A stretch of DNA of 64,000 nucleotides from Posidonia oceanica (GCA_037176725.1 JAZBRS010000011.1:2418001-2482000); one strand, 5' to 3'. Counted from the stretch's first letter, positions 22,001-34,475 are shown. Program-made: numbers and translations. Notes: a model not told the origin generated them from the letters alone.

Positions 22001-25000
22001 GCAGTGCTGTCTGTGTTCCGAATCGAGCGGACCCTGGTTCATGATAACTCCAGACAGTAAGCATCACTGCCCTAATGCAAATGCAAGCGATTAAAACAAA
22101 ACGGTGAGGAAAACCAAGCAGATGCAAGCAGCATGCAAGGGAAAACGAGCGCTGGCACGCAAAACAGTGCAAAGTAAGCGAAAATGGGAGCAGGCACGCA
22201 AAATGGTGCAAAAATAGGCGAAAACAGATGTTTGCACGCAAAACGGTGCAAAAACAATAGCAGGCACGCAAAACAATGCATGCAATGCAAATGGGAATGT
22301 AATGGATGCTATGCAAGAAAAGGACCTAAATGCAGTTTTGAAAACTTGTAGGACCTAAGTGCAATGCCAAGAAAGCATGTAGACATGCAAAAGTTGAAAA
22401 CTGGGTCCAATATGCAATTTCAGAAAACAATGGGACCTTAAAACAATGTAATGTGGTTTAAACATGCAAATTAAGTGATGTATGCTTGCAAAATGGACTG
22501 ATATGCAATTACAGCATTTTTATGGATTTTTATGCAATGCAATATAGTTAAAATCATGATTTAAATGAAATCTAACAACTGCAGAGGACTGATGTGCAAT
22601 TAAACTATTTTCTGGGTTTTTTAGCAATGCAATATAGTTTAAATGCTGATTTAAATGAAATGCATGAACTGTGGTTGGACTAAAATGCAAATAATGCAAC
22701 CTGCAGGAGTTTTATGCAATGTAATAAGATAATAAATGCAAATTAAATGATCTAATCAATCAACAGAGGATTAAAATGCAAATAAAGTAAACTGGACGGC
22801 TTTTATGCAATGTAGTAAGGTTTAAATGCATAAATAAATCAAACATCAATTGATAGAGGACTGATTTGCAAAAATAAATAACCTGCGGAATTAAATGCAA
22901 TGTAATAAAGTTAAAAAATGGAATTAAATCAAACTTCAACTAAAACAAGACCTGAAAGTAAATAAAGTAACTTACTGTAATTAAATTCAATGCATCAATT
23001 GAAATAAAAATTAAAACTTTATAAATGAACAGTGGACAGTTGGCAGAAGCTTCTCCCCGCCTGTGCCGGAGAAGGGGGTGGACCACGGCGAAGCAGAGAC
23101 GTCGGCGAGTTGTAGGGGACCTCCCCGAAGCTCGGGGGAGGGTTGGTGGCGCATGACGGCGGTCGGAGTGGGCTGGCGACGCAGGCGAAGCTCTGTAGAG
23201 GATGCTGAAGGTCGTGCAGGTGCTGCGGGCATCGGCGGCACAAGGGGAGCACAGGGCTGTGCTCCTGGGACCTCGGCAGAGCTCTGGGGATGATCGGCGA
23301 AGCTGAAGCAGGCCGGAAGCGCAGCGGCACGACGGAGGCTCGCCGGAGAAGATGAACAGTAGCAGCGGCCTAAAAAGCGCACTAAAGCCCTAAACCTAAA
23401 CCTAAACAGCTGGGAAGCAAGACTAGGCCTAAACTAAGCTATGGGTGAAGTTGATTACTTGCAGGGGCGGCTAAGACGTGCCACCGACCTCGATGGGTTG
23501 AGCTGCTGCTGGAGGTCGCGGGGGCGTGCGAAGGCTCGACGAGCTACTGGAGCAATCCAGAGGAGTTGCACGAGGTCTGAGGTAGCTCCCAGTGTGCTTA
23601 CAGTCAAGTTGTGCAGCTTCGGAGTGGATTTGGCTTTTGTGGGTGCAGGGGTGTGGAGCTTAGGTTGTTGGGGTGTTCTGTGGCTCTCTAGGCTGAAGGG
23701 AGAGCTCCAATGGCTTGGTGGAGGTTTCAGGAGCGTGGTGGAGGGCTCGAATTGGGGCTGTGATGGCTGTGGAGTGAGGTGTGATTTTTTGGAGTTTCGG
23801 ACAGAAGGAGGCTCACAAGTGTTTGTGGTGGATTTCTGGGGCCACAGAGGGTTTGAGGGTGAGGTATTGGTCGGCTTGTGATGGTGGTGGTTCAGTGAGT
23901 TGGCTGGGGAAGTTTAGGTGGATGGTGAAGGCTGTGGGGTGAGGTGTGAGTTCTAGAAGTGTGTTTGGGTTGTAGGAGAGGAAATGGTGTTCTGGGGCGG
24001 TTTCTGAGTGGCTTGGGCTCTGGTTTCTTTTGGTTCTGGAATTGCACAAGGAGAAGAAGGATTCTGGGTGTGTTGGGTGTGTGTTTTGGGTTTTCTGGGG
24101 TCGTTCCTCTCTTCTCCTCCCTCTGGTCTATGTCTGAGTGGGTGTGTGTGTGTGGTGAGCTGGGAAGCTTGCAGGTGGGCAAAAATGGAGCTTTGGGTTC
24201 TGGGAGTGAAAACTAGGAATTCTGCTGCTCTCTCCGGTTGCTCATCAATTGGAAGGGAAGATGGGGTGTTGGCTTTTGGTCTGGGCTGGCACTCAATTGA
24301 AGTGGCAGGAGGCATGGGTCTGGCTTCTTTGCAGGTGGTCCGCCGGCAATGGTAGAGGGTGGAGTGGTCTGGTGAGGCTGGCGAAAGGTGGCTATGCAGA
24401 AGGTGGAGTGTGATGAAGTGTGAGGGGGCTTGTGAGAGGCTTGTGAGTGCAGGTGATGGAGAGTTGCTGTGTTGGTTGGGTGTTGTGAGTGTTTGAGTGT
24501 TGCAGGCTTTTGAAGCAAAGGGAAAAGGAGGGAAGAAGAGGAGGAGATGATCATGGGCCGTGGACTGAAGAAGGAAAGAAAGAAGAAGAAGGAGGTCTGT
24601 GAAAAAATGAGAAGGAAAAAAAGAAAAGGAGGAAGGAAGGAGGGAAAGAAAATGAGAGGAGAAAAAGAAGAATGGGTTGTGGGCCGAGCCTGTGTTGGTG
24701 TTGGGAGAAAAAAAAAAGGAATAAAGAAGGGAAGTGGGCCGGACTGAAAATGGCTTAGGGGGGAAAATGAGAAGAAAAAGAAAAGAAGGGGGAAAAGGGA
24801 AGGAAAAGAGGAAGAGAAAGAAGGAAGGAAAAAAAAGGGGAAAAAGAGTGTTAGTGGGCTTGGGCTTTGGATTTAGGTTTGAAAAAGAAGGAAATAGAGT
24901 GGGCTTGGGTGAAAAAGAAATGGGAAGATAGGAAAGAAAGAAAGAAAGAAAGAAAGAAGAAAGGAGGAAAGAAAGGGAAAGAGGATATTTAAAAATCAAA

Positions 25001-25685
25001 TAAGATGGAATAAAATAAAATAAAAATAGAAATAAAATAGGAGGAAGGAAGGGGAAGAAGTGAGGAGGAGCAAGAGTGGGCTGGGCCCATTGGGGAGCAA
25101 GAAAAGAAAGAGGAAGAGAGGAAAAGAAGGAGAAAAAGAGAAAAGGATAATGAGGAGAGAGAAAAGGATAATGAGGAGAGAAAGAAGGATAATGTCTTGG
25201 ATTTGGAAGGGGTTTTGTGTGAGTGTGTGACCTAGGATTTCTAGGGTTTTGGGAGGTTTTTCCTAGGATTTTTGCTAGGTTTTTTTCTAGGGTTTTTGCT
25301 AGGGTTTAGGTGTAGTTTTACCTATGGTTTTCTATGGTTTTAAATGTGATTGTTTTCCTAGAGTTTGAAGGGGATTTCCTAGGGTTTTTTGGATGGGTTT
25401 TCCTAAGGTTTTGCATTGCTTTTTCTAGGGTTTTGAATGTGTAATTTTCTAGGTCATGATGAAGTGTTTTCCCTAGGGTTTTAGAAGTGATTTTCTAGGG
25501 TTTTTGGGATTGTTTTCTTGGGTTTGGTTTTAGGGTTCTACAGTTTTTTTATTTTCTGGTTTTTGGGTGAGGGTTTTCTAAGTTAGAAAAATGGATGTGA
25601 TTTTGGGTTTGCTTTTGGATTTAGGGTTGTGAAGCCTCAAGAGAGATAGAGAGCCCCAAAAAATCGAAAAAATGGGGTGTCAACA
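22001..25685 (-). mobile_element. R3 LTR, partial
   Basis: On the minus strand it starts TGTTGACACCCCATTTT at 25685 and runs to 22001, where the R2 array interrupts it. The sequence next to the break (AAGCATCACTGCC, inverted) matches the R3 LTRs near 50830 and 62850. It contains a short stretch of the GGCAC...GTGCC repeat (about 22150-22280), a GC-rich part (23040-23700), a purine-rich tract (24500-25190) and repeated CTAGGGTTTT words (25200-25540). Long open frames over the purine-rich tract are low-complexity artefacts. Confidence 0.8.
24500..25190. repeat. Purine-rich low-complexity tract
   Basis: About 690 bp in which the plus strand is overwhelmingly A and G, including a (GAAA)n run near 24934-24960. 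Equivalent pyrimidine-rich stretches lie in the plus-oriented R3 LTRs near 46780-46950 and 59735-59850, so it is a family feature that has expanded here. Confidence 0.75.
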
Positions 25686-26800
25686 TTATCACACAATCGA
25701 CTGGTTCGATTAAGTGCTACCATATTGAAGGCTCAGGCATGGAGGAGTCAAGTCGGTTTCGGAGCTATTTGTCGCAGCCGATGTCGAGACCTTGTCAACC
25801 ATGTAGAGATATACTTCAATGGGGAAGAAACTAAGGAGGAGATCGCTGGGCATTACCCTGGCACGATTGAAAAGAAGTGCTCTTTTGGCATCATGTTTGA
25901 GATTTTACTCAGATTGAAATTGATAAAAAGGATAGGTAGGAATTGATTGGCTCTGGGAGGATCACATATTCTAAGGGTTTCTAACACTCATGAAGAACAA
26001 TGCTCCATTCGCCCTCCACTTCCAATGACATGAGAAATAAACGCATGCATGCATGATTCAAGCAAACAATGATAATGCATGCTCAACACATAATGCAATG
26101 AATGGTCCATATGCTAGGTTAGGCCGGTGGGGTACGGTTGGTCCCAAATCATATGGACATATGCAAAATGAATGAATGCAATTTGTTGTGGTCAAGTGTT
26201 TTCCATCCTCAAGTGTGACCAGTACTCTCGAGAAAGGACCGTCGTCCCACAACTCGATTTGGCAAGTAAAGAGATTCTATGATTAAAGAACCGGGTGAGG
26301 GAGTGAACCCTTCATTTGCCAAAGCGGGGTTTGCCTTTTAGTCGAAGTGGGTGTGCCTTTGCACACTATATGAGCCCCCAAAGCATGAGCTCATTCTTCA
26401 TATTGTAAGCTTTACACCTGCACACTTAATAACACATGTTAATAATCACCGGTGAACCTTTCCCAGTTCCTAGAGAGATTGACTAAGTTATACTTGTACA
26501 GGAAATAAAGTAGTCACTTAATCAACATTGCTTGCTTTTTATATGCATGGGAACTAGATGGAGGGAATTAGTCTTGGCCTTAGCTGAGAGATGGAAAACG
26601 AGAGCCCAGTGGATGCCGATTGTGAGTCATCCATAGATGCTCTAAAGATATTGCATAAGCAATGTCTTTGTTGAGAAAATGCACTCAAGCTGCGAGACAC
26701 GCTTGAGTAGGACTCTATCTCCAATCCGAGTGAGTTGATTGTTGCATCACCGGCCAAACCAACTTCCAGTTTCCCTACTTACTAAGTTCTCACTTATTTG
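25686..26800. other. Unassigned noncoding sequence
   Basis: No gene that I recognise. A frame at 25677-25946 gives an 89-residue product with no family I know, and its start codon lies inside the R3 LTR. Around 26300 there is GCCAAAGCGGGGTTTGCC, resembling the R2 internal GCCAAAGCAAGGCTTG (about 11806), so at least part is retroelement internal sequence. Confidence 0.4.
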
Positions 26801-27955
26801 TAGGGTGGATGGTACTTCTTTTTTAGGCTTTTTTAGATTTTCTATTTTTTCTGAATTTTTAGACTTTTTGATTTTTTTTTTGGCTCTTGTTTTTTATTTT
26901 CTAATTTTTTTGATTTGTTGGATTTTCTATTTTTTGTCTTTTTGGATTTTCTATTTTTTTCTTTGTTTGATGAGTGTGGTCACAACCCTTTTCTTCTTAG
27001 AGATTTGGCATCGTTACCTCACATTATCCAGGGTGAGAGGGTCTTCCCTTCTAACATGCTTAGTCTTTTGAGAACTTAGGACCTCATACTAGCCTTAGTT
27101 TGATTATTGTCTCCTTCATTTACTCAGTCCTTACACTTTTAGGGTTCCCTGCCCCTTGCCTGTGAGTGAGATAGGTGGAGGAGGTTTGAAGTACAACAAG
27201 CTCTCGGCATCGGCTTGAGTTTGAGTTCCGCTCGCCAGGTTTGGTCCTAATGTGCCTTTTAATTTTCTAGGATTGTCTTTTTTTTCTTGATTTATGGACA
27301 ACTTTCTTTGCTGCCTTCTTTTCACTCTTTGGACAGCACTTTACTGGCCTCTTTTATTCTATTTTGGACAGTCTCTTTATTGCTTTTTTTTCCTCACTTG
27401 GACAGCTTCTTTGCTGCCTTCTTTCCTCTCTTATTTGGACAGCTTCTTGGCTGCCTTCTTTTCTGGACACTTTATTTGGCGAACAGCTCATACCATTAGC
27501 CTCTGCTTCGAGCCAGCCTTTTCCTTACCTCCCCGTGCAAGTGTATGTACAGACAGGACAAGGTTGAGGTTACCGTAGTTGTTCAGCTTCTTTTCTACTT
27601 GGGATACAACTTTCTTTCCTTGGCTAGGGTTCAGTCTTTGGTTCCTTTCTGGATTTTGGCATGCTAATTAAGGGTGTACTGTGTGTAACTTCCATGGATC
27701 TGAAGATATCTTCAGGTTGTCACAACCAGTGGTTGGACCTTCCCTGGGTGTTACGGTCTCTGCTTAGGACCCTAGATATTATTTTGGTAAGTCTGCTTCA
27801 ATGCTCTAAGTTGTCGGGTGTAACTTACACTCATCAATTTTGATTTCGGTTTTTTATTTATTATTTAGCATAGCATTAGATATAAATAAAGAAATAAAAG
27901 AAAAGGAAAAGCTAAATGTCTTATTTACAAATTTTGCAATGAATTACCACTGCCC
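26801..27955 (-). other. R4 noncoding 3' region with T-rich tract and GGACAGC repeats
   Basis: Contains a T-rich stretch (26818-26965) and several direct repeats built on GGACAGCTTCTTTGCTGCC (27295-27480). The same two features lie at 53585-53785 and 54080-54200 downstream of the other gag, so they look like a conserved part of the region after gag in both elements. No RT or integrase core is visible. Confidence 0.5.
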
Positions 27956-30900
27956 TTAGTTGAGTTCAATGGAACTTCGTACTCCCCTTCCCAGATGAGG
28001 GGACTTACCTAAGGGTTGACCGCAGAAGTCTGCCCCTGGCGTTAAGCGATCAAATAAGTGTGGCACATCTTTCTATTTTTCTTTTGGTTTGCGCCCAGTC
28101 CTTGCTTTGTTTGGATCAGAGTCGGACTCATCCTAACCCATTTCTTGTGTCGTGCCCCTGTTGGCTCGACTTTCCCTTGAAGATTTCATTATGCTGCAAC
28201 CTCTGATGTGTTCATAGATGCCCTCTGTGTGCTTACTTCCCTCTACACGATCCGGTGGCTTGGGAGAAGGACTGATTACTGCCCGGGCCGCTTGTTGATC
28301 TTGGCAAAGTTACTAAAGTGCAGCCTCAGCTTCGTACCAGTCTGGGTCAAAATATTCATCATAGATGGGCTGCCTGTTGTACCGGTCTAGGTGGAGGGGA
28401 GAGGCTTGGACTGTGTCCTGGAACATTTGAGAGTCAGCCCCTTCCTCGTACCAGTGATCATAATCAGACCACCCATCTGGCGGCACTTCATCGCATGGTT
28501 CTGGTGATGGTCTTCCTTCTCCTGGTTTTGGTGGAAAGGATTCCCAGTCTACCCATGTATCTTTCTAGTGGTTAGCCTTGATAATGATTGCTTCCCCTTA
28601 ATGTTTAAATTTAAGCATTTGGTGTACAGGGGATGCGACAGCACCAATTTCAGCCAGCCAGGACCTTCACAGGATCAAGGGTTCAGCCAGGTCTTCCTCC
28701 ATCACTATCACTGTAGTAGTGCTAGTGAGGGGGCCTATGGTAACGGCCATTTGAATAGTCCCAATTGCTTCTCTTAAGCTTTTATCATAAGCTGCACAGG
28801 CGAAGCGATGTTTGGTGACCTTGTTCTCTTCTATGCCTAGGTAGTCCAGAGTAGATAGGGAACAGACGCTTTTGCTGGCACCAGTATCAACAAGCACTCC
28901 TAGAAGTGGGCAATCATTAACGTCGATAGAGATAATTAATGGGAGCGAACGCTCTTCTGAAGTTGGCAGTTCCTCATCTCTGAAGACTATATTTCTTTGC
29001 TCAAACCTTGCGACGATTTCCCCAGCTGATTCAAGCTGTCCGCTCATGGGGAGGCAGTCAGAGGAGTCAGAAAAAGTGAGTTCACTGATTCCCTCGTCAT
29101 TGTCTTCGGTCTCCCATCCCAATGTGTCTTCCCATGCTTCTGGTATAGGCATTGTTGGCACATCTGGCTCTTCTTTATCTTTGACCGGTGGCTCTAGGTC
29201 GAGGTCCGCTTGTACATGCTGAATATTTACCAATTCAGATCGAGCAGCTGATAAAATGCTTTCTGCCTTCACGTGAGCCACCGCATGATTGAGTGAGGGA
29301 TCCTATTGTATTTGCATCGGTTGTTGTCCCTCTTTTAGCCTTGCTTTAAGCTTAGCCCACATAATTTCCCCTCGATCATTTAAATCATATCTTTTGTCCT
29401 TGACCATTAAGCATTCCTCCAGTGTATGCTTGTTCTTTTGATGGTATGGGCAGTACTTGGACATATTGGCATTGGGAGGATTTGGCCCGGGCTCTGGGAG
29501 CCATAGATCTCCACTCTCAACCAACATCCTGAATACGTTGGGGAGTGATTCAAGAAGTGGTGAATAGTTTTGCCTCTGAGAGCCTTTGTAGCTTCGTGGT
29601 GGAGGGATGTTGCTGTAGTTCCTCTGCCCCTGTGGTTTCCCCTTATATTGATTACCTGACCATCCCTGTTGGGCATATACCGGATAGGTGGAAGGTTGTT
29701 GGGGTGGCTGCGGCTAGAACTGCTGAGGAGGCTGCTAAAATTGCTAGGGTGGTTGGACCTAGTATGCCCCTTGCTGATACTGTTGTTGATATTGAGCCGA
29801 CTGCCACTAATACTGTGTTGGCTGCCCCAAGGGTTGCACTTGGTACTCGAGTTGGTATTGGGGATTCCTCTGCCCCTTCCGTCCTTGCTGAGCTGAGACC
29901 TGTGTGGTATTGCCAGTGGTGCCTTCAAGAGTGTAGCCAAAGGTCTTCTTCTTGCCCCTTCCCTCAAGCTCTAAAAATGGTAGGTCCTTTTTGTTGCGGA
30001 GGATCCTTGCAGCACGTTCGTAGAGCTGGGGGTATGTTTGAAGGTCACTAACCAGTAACCCCGCTCTGAGGGCCCTTGTAGTGTTTCGGGCAATGACCTC
30101 AATTGCCTGGCTTTCTGGGATATAGCATTCTGACCTGGAAGCCATGTCCCTCCATCTGCTTGCGAATGTGGCAAACTCCTCATCAGGTTTCATCTTCTCG
30201 GCGAGGAGGTCGCCTATCGTGGGCTTGTGCTGGATGCGATGGCCATACTGACTTAGAAACTTTTCTTGCACCATCTTGAAGTCACTGAGATCGTATGCTG
30301 TGAGCGTGTTGAACCATCTCAGTGCTTCTCCCTCCAAGCTCTTGAAGAAGAGGTAGATAGTAAGCCTATTATCATAATGGTAGGGCAGAGCATCCATAGT
30401 GAAGGTGGCTAGATGGCCTCTTGGATCTTCTGTTCCACTGTATTTCCTCATTTTCGACATTTTAAATCCTGGTGGAAGGGTAAAATGATGAAATTTGGAG
30501 GTGTCAAAGCCTACCGGGGCTCTTGATGTAACCCCTGCCTCTGCTAGTGCCTTTGAGATCATTTTCTTGACATCTAGCCCTGACATGGCCTATTGCTCCT
30601 GGTTTGGGTGCCCGTGGGTTTGATGAAATTGTGGTGATGGAGGGTTATATGGTGGAGAGAAGGGTAGGGATTGAGGTGGAGTGTAGTAGGACTGCATAGT
30701 CAGGAGTGGTTATGGGGTGCCCCTAGGTATTGTGGGAAGTAGTTGGTTATGGATGGCACAGTTTGCAGGATGGAGGGATAGGTTGGTGTTGCGTGGAATT
30801 GGGCAGATGGATTTTGAGTAGGAAAGTTTACCGTGGGGTTTGGTGGTATGGTGTAGGTGTGCGCGTTTGGCGGGCTTTGGAGGGGGTTTAGGAGCGAAGG

Positions 30901-31374
30901 TTGGTGGACGGATGGAATATGCGGGTTCCTAAACGAGAGGGTGATGCCATGTCAGGAATTGATAGATATCGTTAGTCACTTCCTCAGACAGATAGGAAGC
31001 GGTTGACGTGGGCGGTACTACATGGGAGGTTACCCTGGGAAGCGTGTGTTCAAGCAGGGTACTCCATGATTGTGCGGGCGGCTTGTTTCTCTTTTCCCTC
31101 CAGTCTCCTCTTCATAAGATAGACTCTTACTGTAGTTAGGTGAAGAGAAGACGGGAGTGGGGCCCTTAGAGGAGTAGTCAAATGGGATGGAGGCATGAGG
31201 GAACTTGCGACGGCCCATTTGTTGTGAGAAGTTAGGGGTTTCTTGTTCTTCTGTGTGTGACACTGGAGTTCTGAATAGAAACTCGCTATGGCCCATCGAG
31301 TTGTTTGCTTGTGCCGTGGAAGTAGAGGCGGAGGATAGGTTGATGTGATCTTGGTAGTACTGATTGGCCTCCAT
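27956..31374 (-). pseudogene. gag-pro: gag-protease of R4 (decayed)
   Basis: A Ty3/Gypsy Gag followed by a retropepsin, on the minus strand. The start is taken at 31374; a frameshift lies near 31080-31140, after which one frame stays open to 27956 apart from point stops. The Gag core (about 30586-29990) has the LPPGF...YSGTEDP entry and the FxxRWRDMA segment typical of Tat/Ogre Gag. A CPYH...HTLEEC finger is at about 29452-29411. The protease active site VDTGAS is at 28891-28874. I count sixteen in-frame stops after the frameshift: twelve TAG, three TAA and one TGA. Five TAG lie in a Gln-rich stretch (29809, 29761, 29746, 29737, 29716). Gag packages element RNA and the protease matures it; this copy cannot make either intact. 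No RT follows. Confidence 0.85.
28003..28012 (-). other. Candidate splice donor after protease
   Basis: Minus-strand CTTAG followed by GTAAGTCC, with the GT at 28008-28007. Ogre elements are known to carry an intron between protease and RT, and this site is in the expected place. The frame also ends nearby at a TAA (27958-27956). With no RT downstream in this copy, splicing cannot be judged from sequence. Confidence 0.35.
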
Positions 31375-32731
31375 GGTAGAATGATTACAAGTGCTATTAC
31401 AAATGTACGAAAATGGAAATTACAGACTCTAAAAAGCAACTTACACAAGGTTCTCATGAAAAGAAAATTACAGACTCGATTTAATGAAATAAAAGGAAAG
31501 TAAACAACCGCCCAGTAACTGTTCTGACATCCCCGCGATCTGTGTTACTGAAAACAGCCAAACCACCCTGCAAACAAGGCATGTTGGCATGATCTGTCTG
31601 AAGTCGCCAGTTACACAGGCGACGAAACACGTCGTCGATTGGATCAATGATGGAACGCGGTGCCTTTTGGACAAGCGATGAAGTCCCCTGTCCTTTTGGC
31701 AATCGGATCTGCCCTTGATAGATCACGAATCAAACAAAAAATTAACTAAACAAGTCTATTTCAAACAGAACACAAATTTTACTAGTTCAAGTAGTTAATT
31801 AATCGTTTAATTTAACCTACATGCTCTCAGTAAATAGGTTCCTAGGCTAGGGGTAAGGGCAACTTTGTGGGATCTAAGGGTCACTCAATAGGATTTTTGA
31901 CACTTTGGGTACCACCCTTTGACGTTCGTTAGGGTCCACCAAGAGGGCCTAGGCGGCGAGTTTGTCTCTCTAAAGAGGGGCCCGCAACCCAGGATTCTGT
32001 CCTTACGGTCGTTTCCTAACAAACCACAAAGCAGTAAATAAACAAAGAATATTAGAGTATCAAGTATCTACCAAGGATTATTGTTGTTTCAGAGAGAAGA
32101 AAGGAGTCAATAATAAAACATTGGGACACCTTGAGTTCTCAATCTAACTATCACAACCACACCGAGTATGGGAGAGCGACTTGCACTGGCCTGGTTCGCT
32201 CGATTTAATTGTTTTAGTTAGAGAAAGATTCCCACAAGGAACTTTAACTCTAATATTAGAAAGATAGTTTCCACCCTAGTGGTGGACGCAAACAGACCTA
32301 AAAACCATTAAAAAGCTAAAATACGATGAACAGGATTTTTTTTTATGCGACTGCAGATCAAAAATACAACGCAAACTACAAAAAAAACTACTAATCTGCA
32401 GTGGGAACTGTACCCTGAACCAGTCGCCTATGAGGAAGGCGCCTATCTGTCGCCACAAAGAGGTGCGACTAGGAAAGGCGCCGCTAAAAGAGGCAGCTGC
32501 GTTTCAGAGTTTTTTGACCTTAGTAAAACCAACCCAGTCGTCGAAGCTATGGGTTTTACTAACATCAGAAATAACAAAAAAACCAGATAAAGGGTTAGGG
32601 TGTCGTGAAACCCTATGCGCACGACAACCAAACCGAAAACTACACCTTGATCTACATAAAAAGGGAAAAAAGGAACGCTCACGTAGCATGGAAGGTTGGC
32701 TCAAGCCGGTCCCACTGTGATTGCCACTTTC
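31375..32731 (-). other. R4 leader (5' untranslated region)
   Basis: Noncoding sequence between the R4 LTR and gag. It contains inverted words built on GTCGCC and GGCGAC (31604-31622, 32423-32455) that recur in the LTR. A possible, weak primer site TGGCAATCACAGTGGG sits just inside 32731 on the minus strand. It matches the R3 site poorly, so I do not call it. Confidence 0.45.
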
Positions 32732-33380
32732 TGTGGATGTGGATTTGGGGGTGTGTAGATGAAGTGAAGGAGATAGTGCTTCCACGACGTCATCTACTTG
32801 TTGTGATCGCCACTCGTCGTTTTGCAATGATGGCTGACAAGACGCCTGGGAGAGATGTGGATGATGTGGGTCGTCGGCTCACTGGATCAACAGCAGGATG
32901 TCGTCCAGCTGCGTCCTCGTGCTATGTGAGTTTACTCCTTTCCTTCAAAATAAACAGAATAGATCTAGGTAAGTCCGAGTGTAGTATACAGATCAAATAA
33001 ACAAGAAATAATGTAAAAAATGCAACTAATACTAACTAGGGGTGGTTCCCCGCATGCATATGCTATGGGTCCTAATTAAGAAATGCAATAATGAAAATAA
33101 AATAGATTGGAAGAAATACTCCCTTCACCCTCGTGCTCTATGGTGTGGAGTGAGGAAGTGGAGGCACGGACGGAGCTCCAACTAAGCTATGATCTCTGGG
33201 ATCGGATCTCTGGAATCTAAAGTAGATGATCTTTGGGATCTAAGGTTTCTCATAATAGTTTTGACAGAGTGGAGGCTAGGGGTCTCTCTCTTGATCTAGA
33301 AAAATGGCTCCTATTACTTCGAAAATTCTCTCCCCCAATTCTCAAAAATGCCTCCCCAGGCGCAGCAGCTCTCAGGGCCT

Positions 33381-33387
33381 TTTTATA
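33381..33387 (-). promoter_or_regulatory. TATA box of R4 LTR
   Basis: Minus-strand TATAAAA in CCTCTATAAAAAGGCCC. It is the only convincing TATA box in this LTR, about 1.24 kb from the LTR start. Confidence 0.6.
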
Positions 33388-34255
33388 GAGGTGTGGATTC
33401 TAGTGGATAATATCTAGGAACTTTCTAGAGACGAAATTTAAATTAAAATGGATATTTTATCTAGTCGCCGCTAGAACGGGCGATAGGCACAAATATCTTA
33501 TTTTAATGACGTGGAGATGACGTGGAAGTCCACTGCGTGGGCAACAGAATCGTCCACGTCTGCTAGTCGCCGCTTCATGTGGCACTTATCCCCAAAGATC
33601 TTTATTTTTCAAAAATAAAATCCTAACTAATTAGCCACGAGCCTAGGGGTCTTATCCATTGAGCTGGTCCACACTCGTAACTGCTGCAACAACTTGGATT
33701 TTAATCTTTGATTTTAAATTCAGTTTTTGAATTAAAGATATATGATATACTCATTTAAAATGAGATAATTAATTCAAAATATTATCCTAAGCTCAAATAA
33801 AGATCGTCATCCATTTTCCTAGGACTTTCCCTAATTAAATAACATGATATATGCTATATCATATGTTTATGTTCATAAAAAAATCGTAGGAATAATAGTT
33901 GTTATGGGAAAAATGTTGTAATACATTATATAGGTCTCATATATCATATGAATGCCCAGGATGACAAAATTAATCAGGTGAGAGGTGTAGGATACTTGTC
34001 GCCTCTCTGTGCGGCGACATCCCCAGTCGCCTATCTCACTGGTGATCAGGAATGCTGCCTATCTACGCGGCGACAGGCCAAGTCGCCTTTGTGAAGGGCG
34101 ATTAGAAATGTTGCCTTATAGAGGGGCGACAAGGTGGTCTTTTTGCATTTTGAACCCTGTCTTCTATATTAATTTGGAGAAACATGATAAAAACCCTAAA
34201 AACTTCAGAATTTCCATGAAATCATAAAAACATCTTCTTTAACATTAAGAAACTC

Positions 34256-34475
34256 AAATCTGCCACTGATTTGAGCAGAATGAGAGCATTAACTCTGCAA
34301 TAGTTAATGAGCTCTCACCGAATAAGGTTAAAGGGACTCAAACTTGCCACTAGTTTGAGTAGAATAAGAGTGTTAGCTCTGCCACAGCTAACGGACTTAA
34401 ACTGAGAAAAAGTGTTCAAGGCACTCAAACTTGTCACTGGTTTGAGTGTGTCAGCTTTGCCACAGCTAACGACAT
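34256..34475. repeat. Three imperfect repeats, each with two hairpins
   Basis: Each unit pairs an ACTCAAACT arm with AGTTTGAGT around TGCCACT, then GTTAGCT with AGCTAAC around CTGCCAC. Units start near 34256, 34336 and 34405. The first copy is the most degraded. These lie in the U3 part of the R4 LTR. Confidence 0.7.

Noticed and set aside
23953..24999. A 348-residue minus-strand frame
   Set aside because: Phe/Ser/Leu-rich low-complexity product of the purine-rich tract in the R3 LTR; no conserved domain.
25200..25540. Telomere-like CTAGGGTTTT words, and CCTAAACC repeats at 23390-23410
   Set aside because: Irregular spacing and divergent from the plant telomere repeat TTTAGGG; they are part of the R3 LTR and recur in other R3 copies.
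25677..25946. An 89-residue plus-strand frame
   Set aside because: Starts inside the R3 LTR and has no recognisable family; too short to support as a gene.
32695..32731. R4 primer-binding site TGGCAATCACAGTGGG
   Set aside because: Matches the other primer sites only in the first bases, and a similar TGGCGATCAC word lies inside the R1 LTR (3617), so it may not mark the LTR end.
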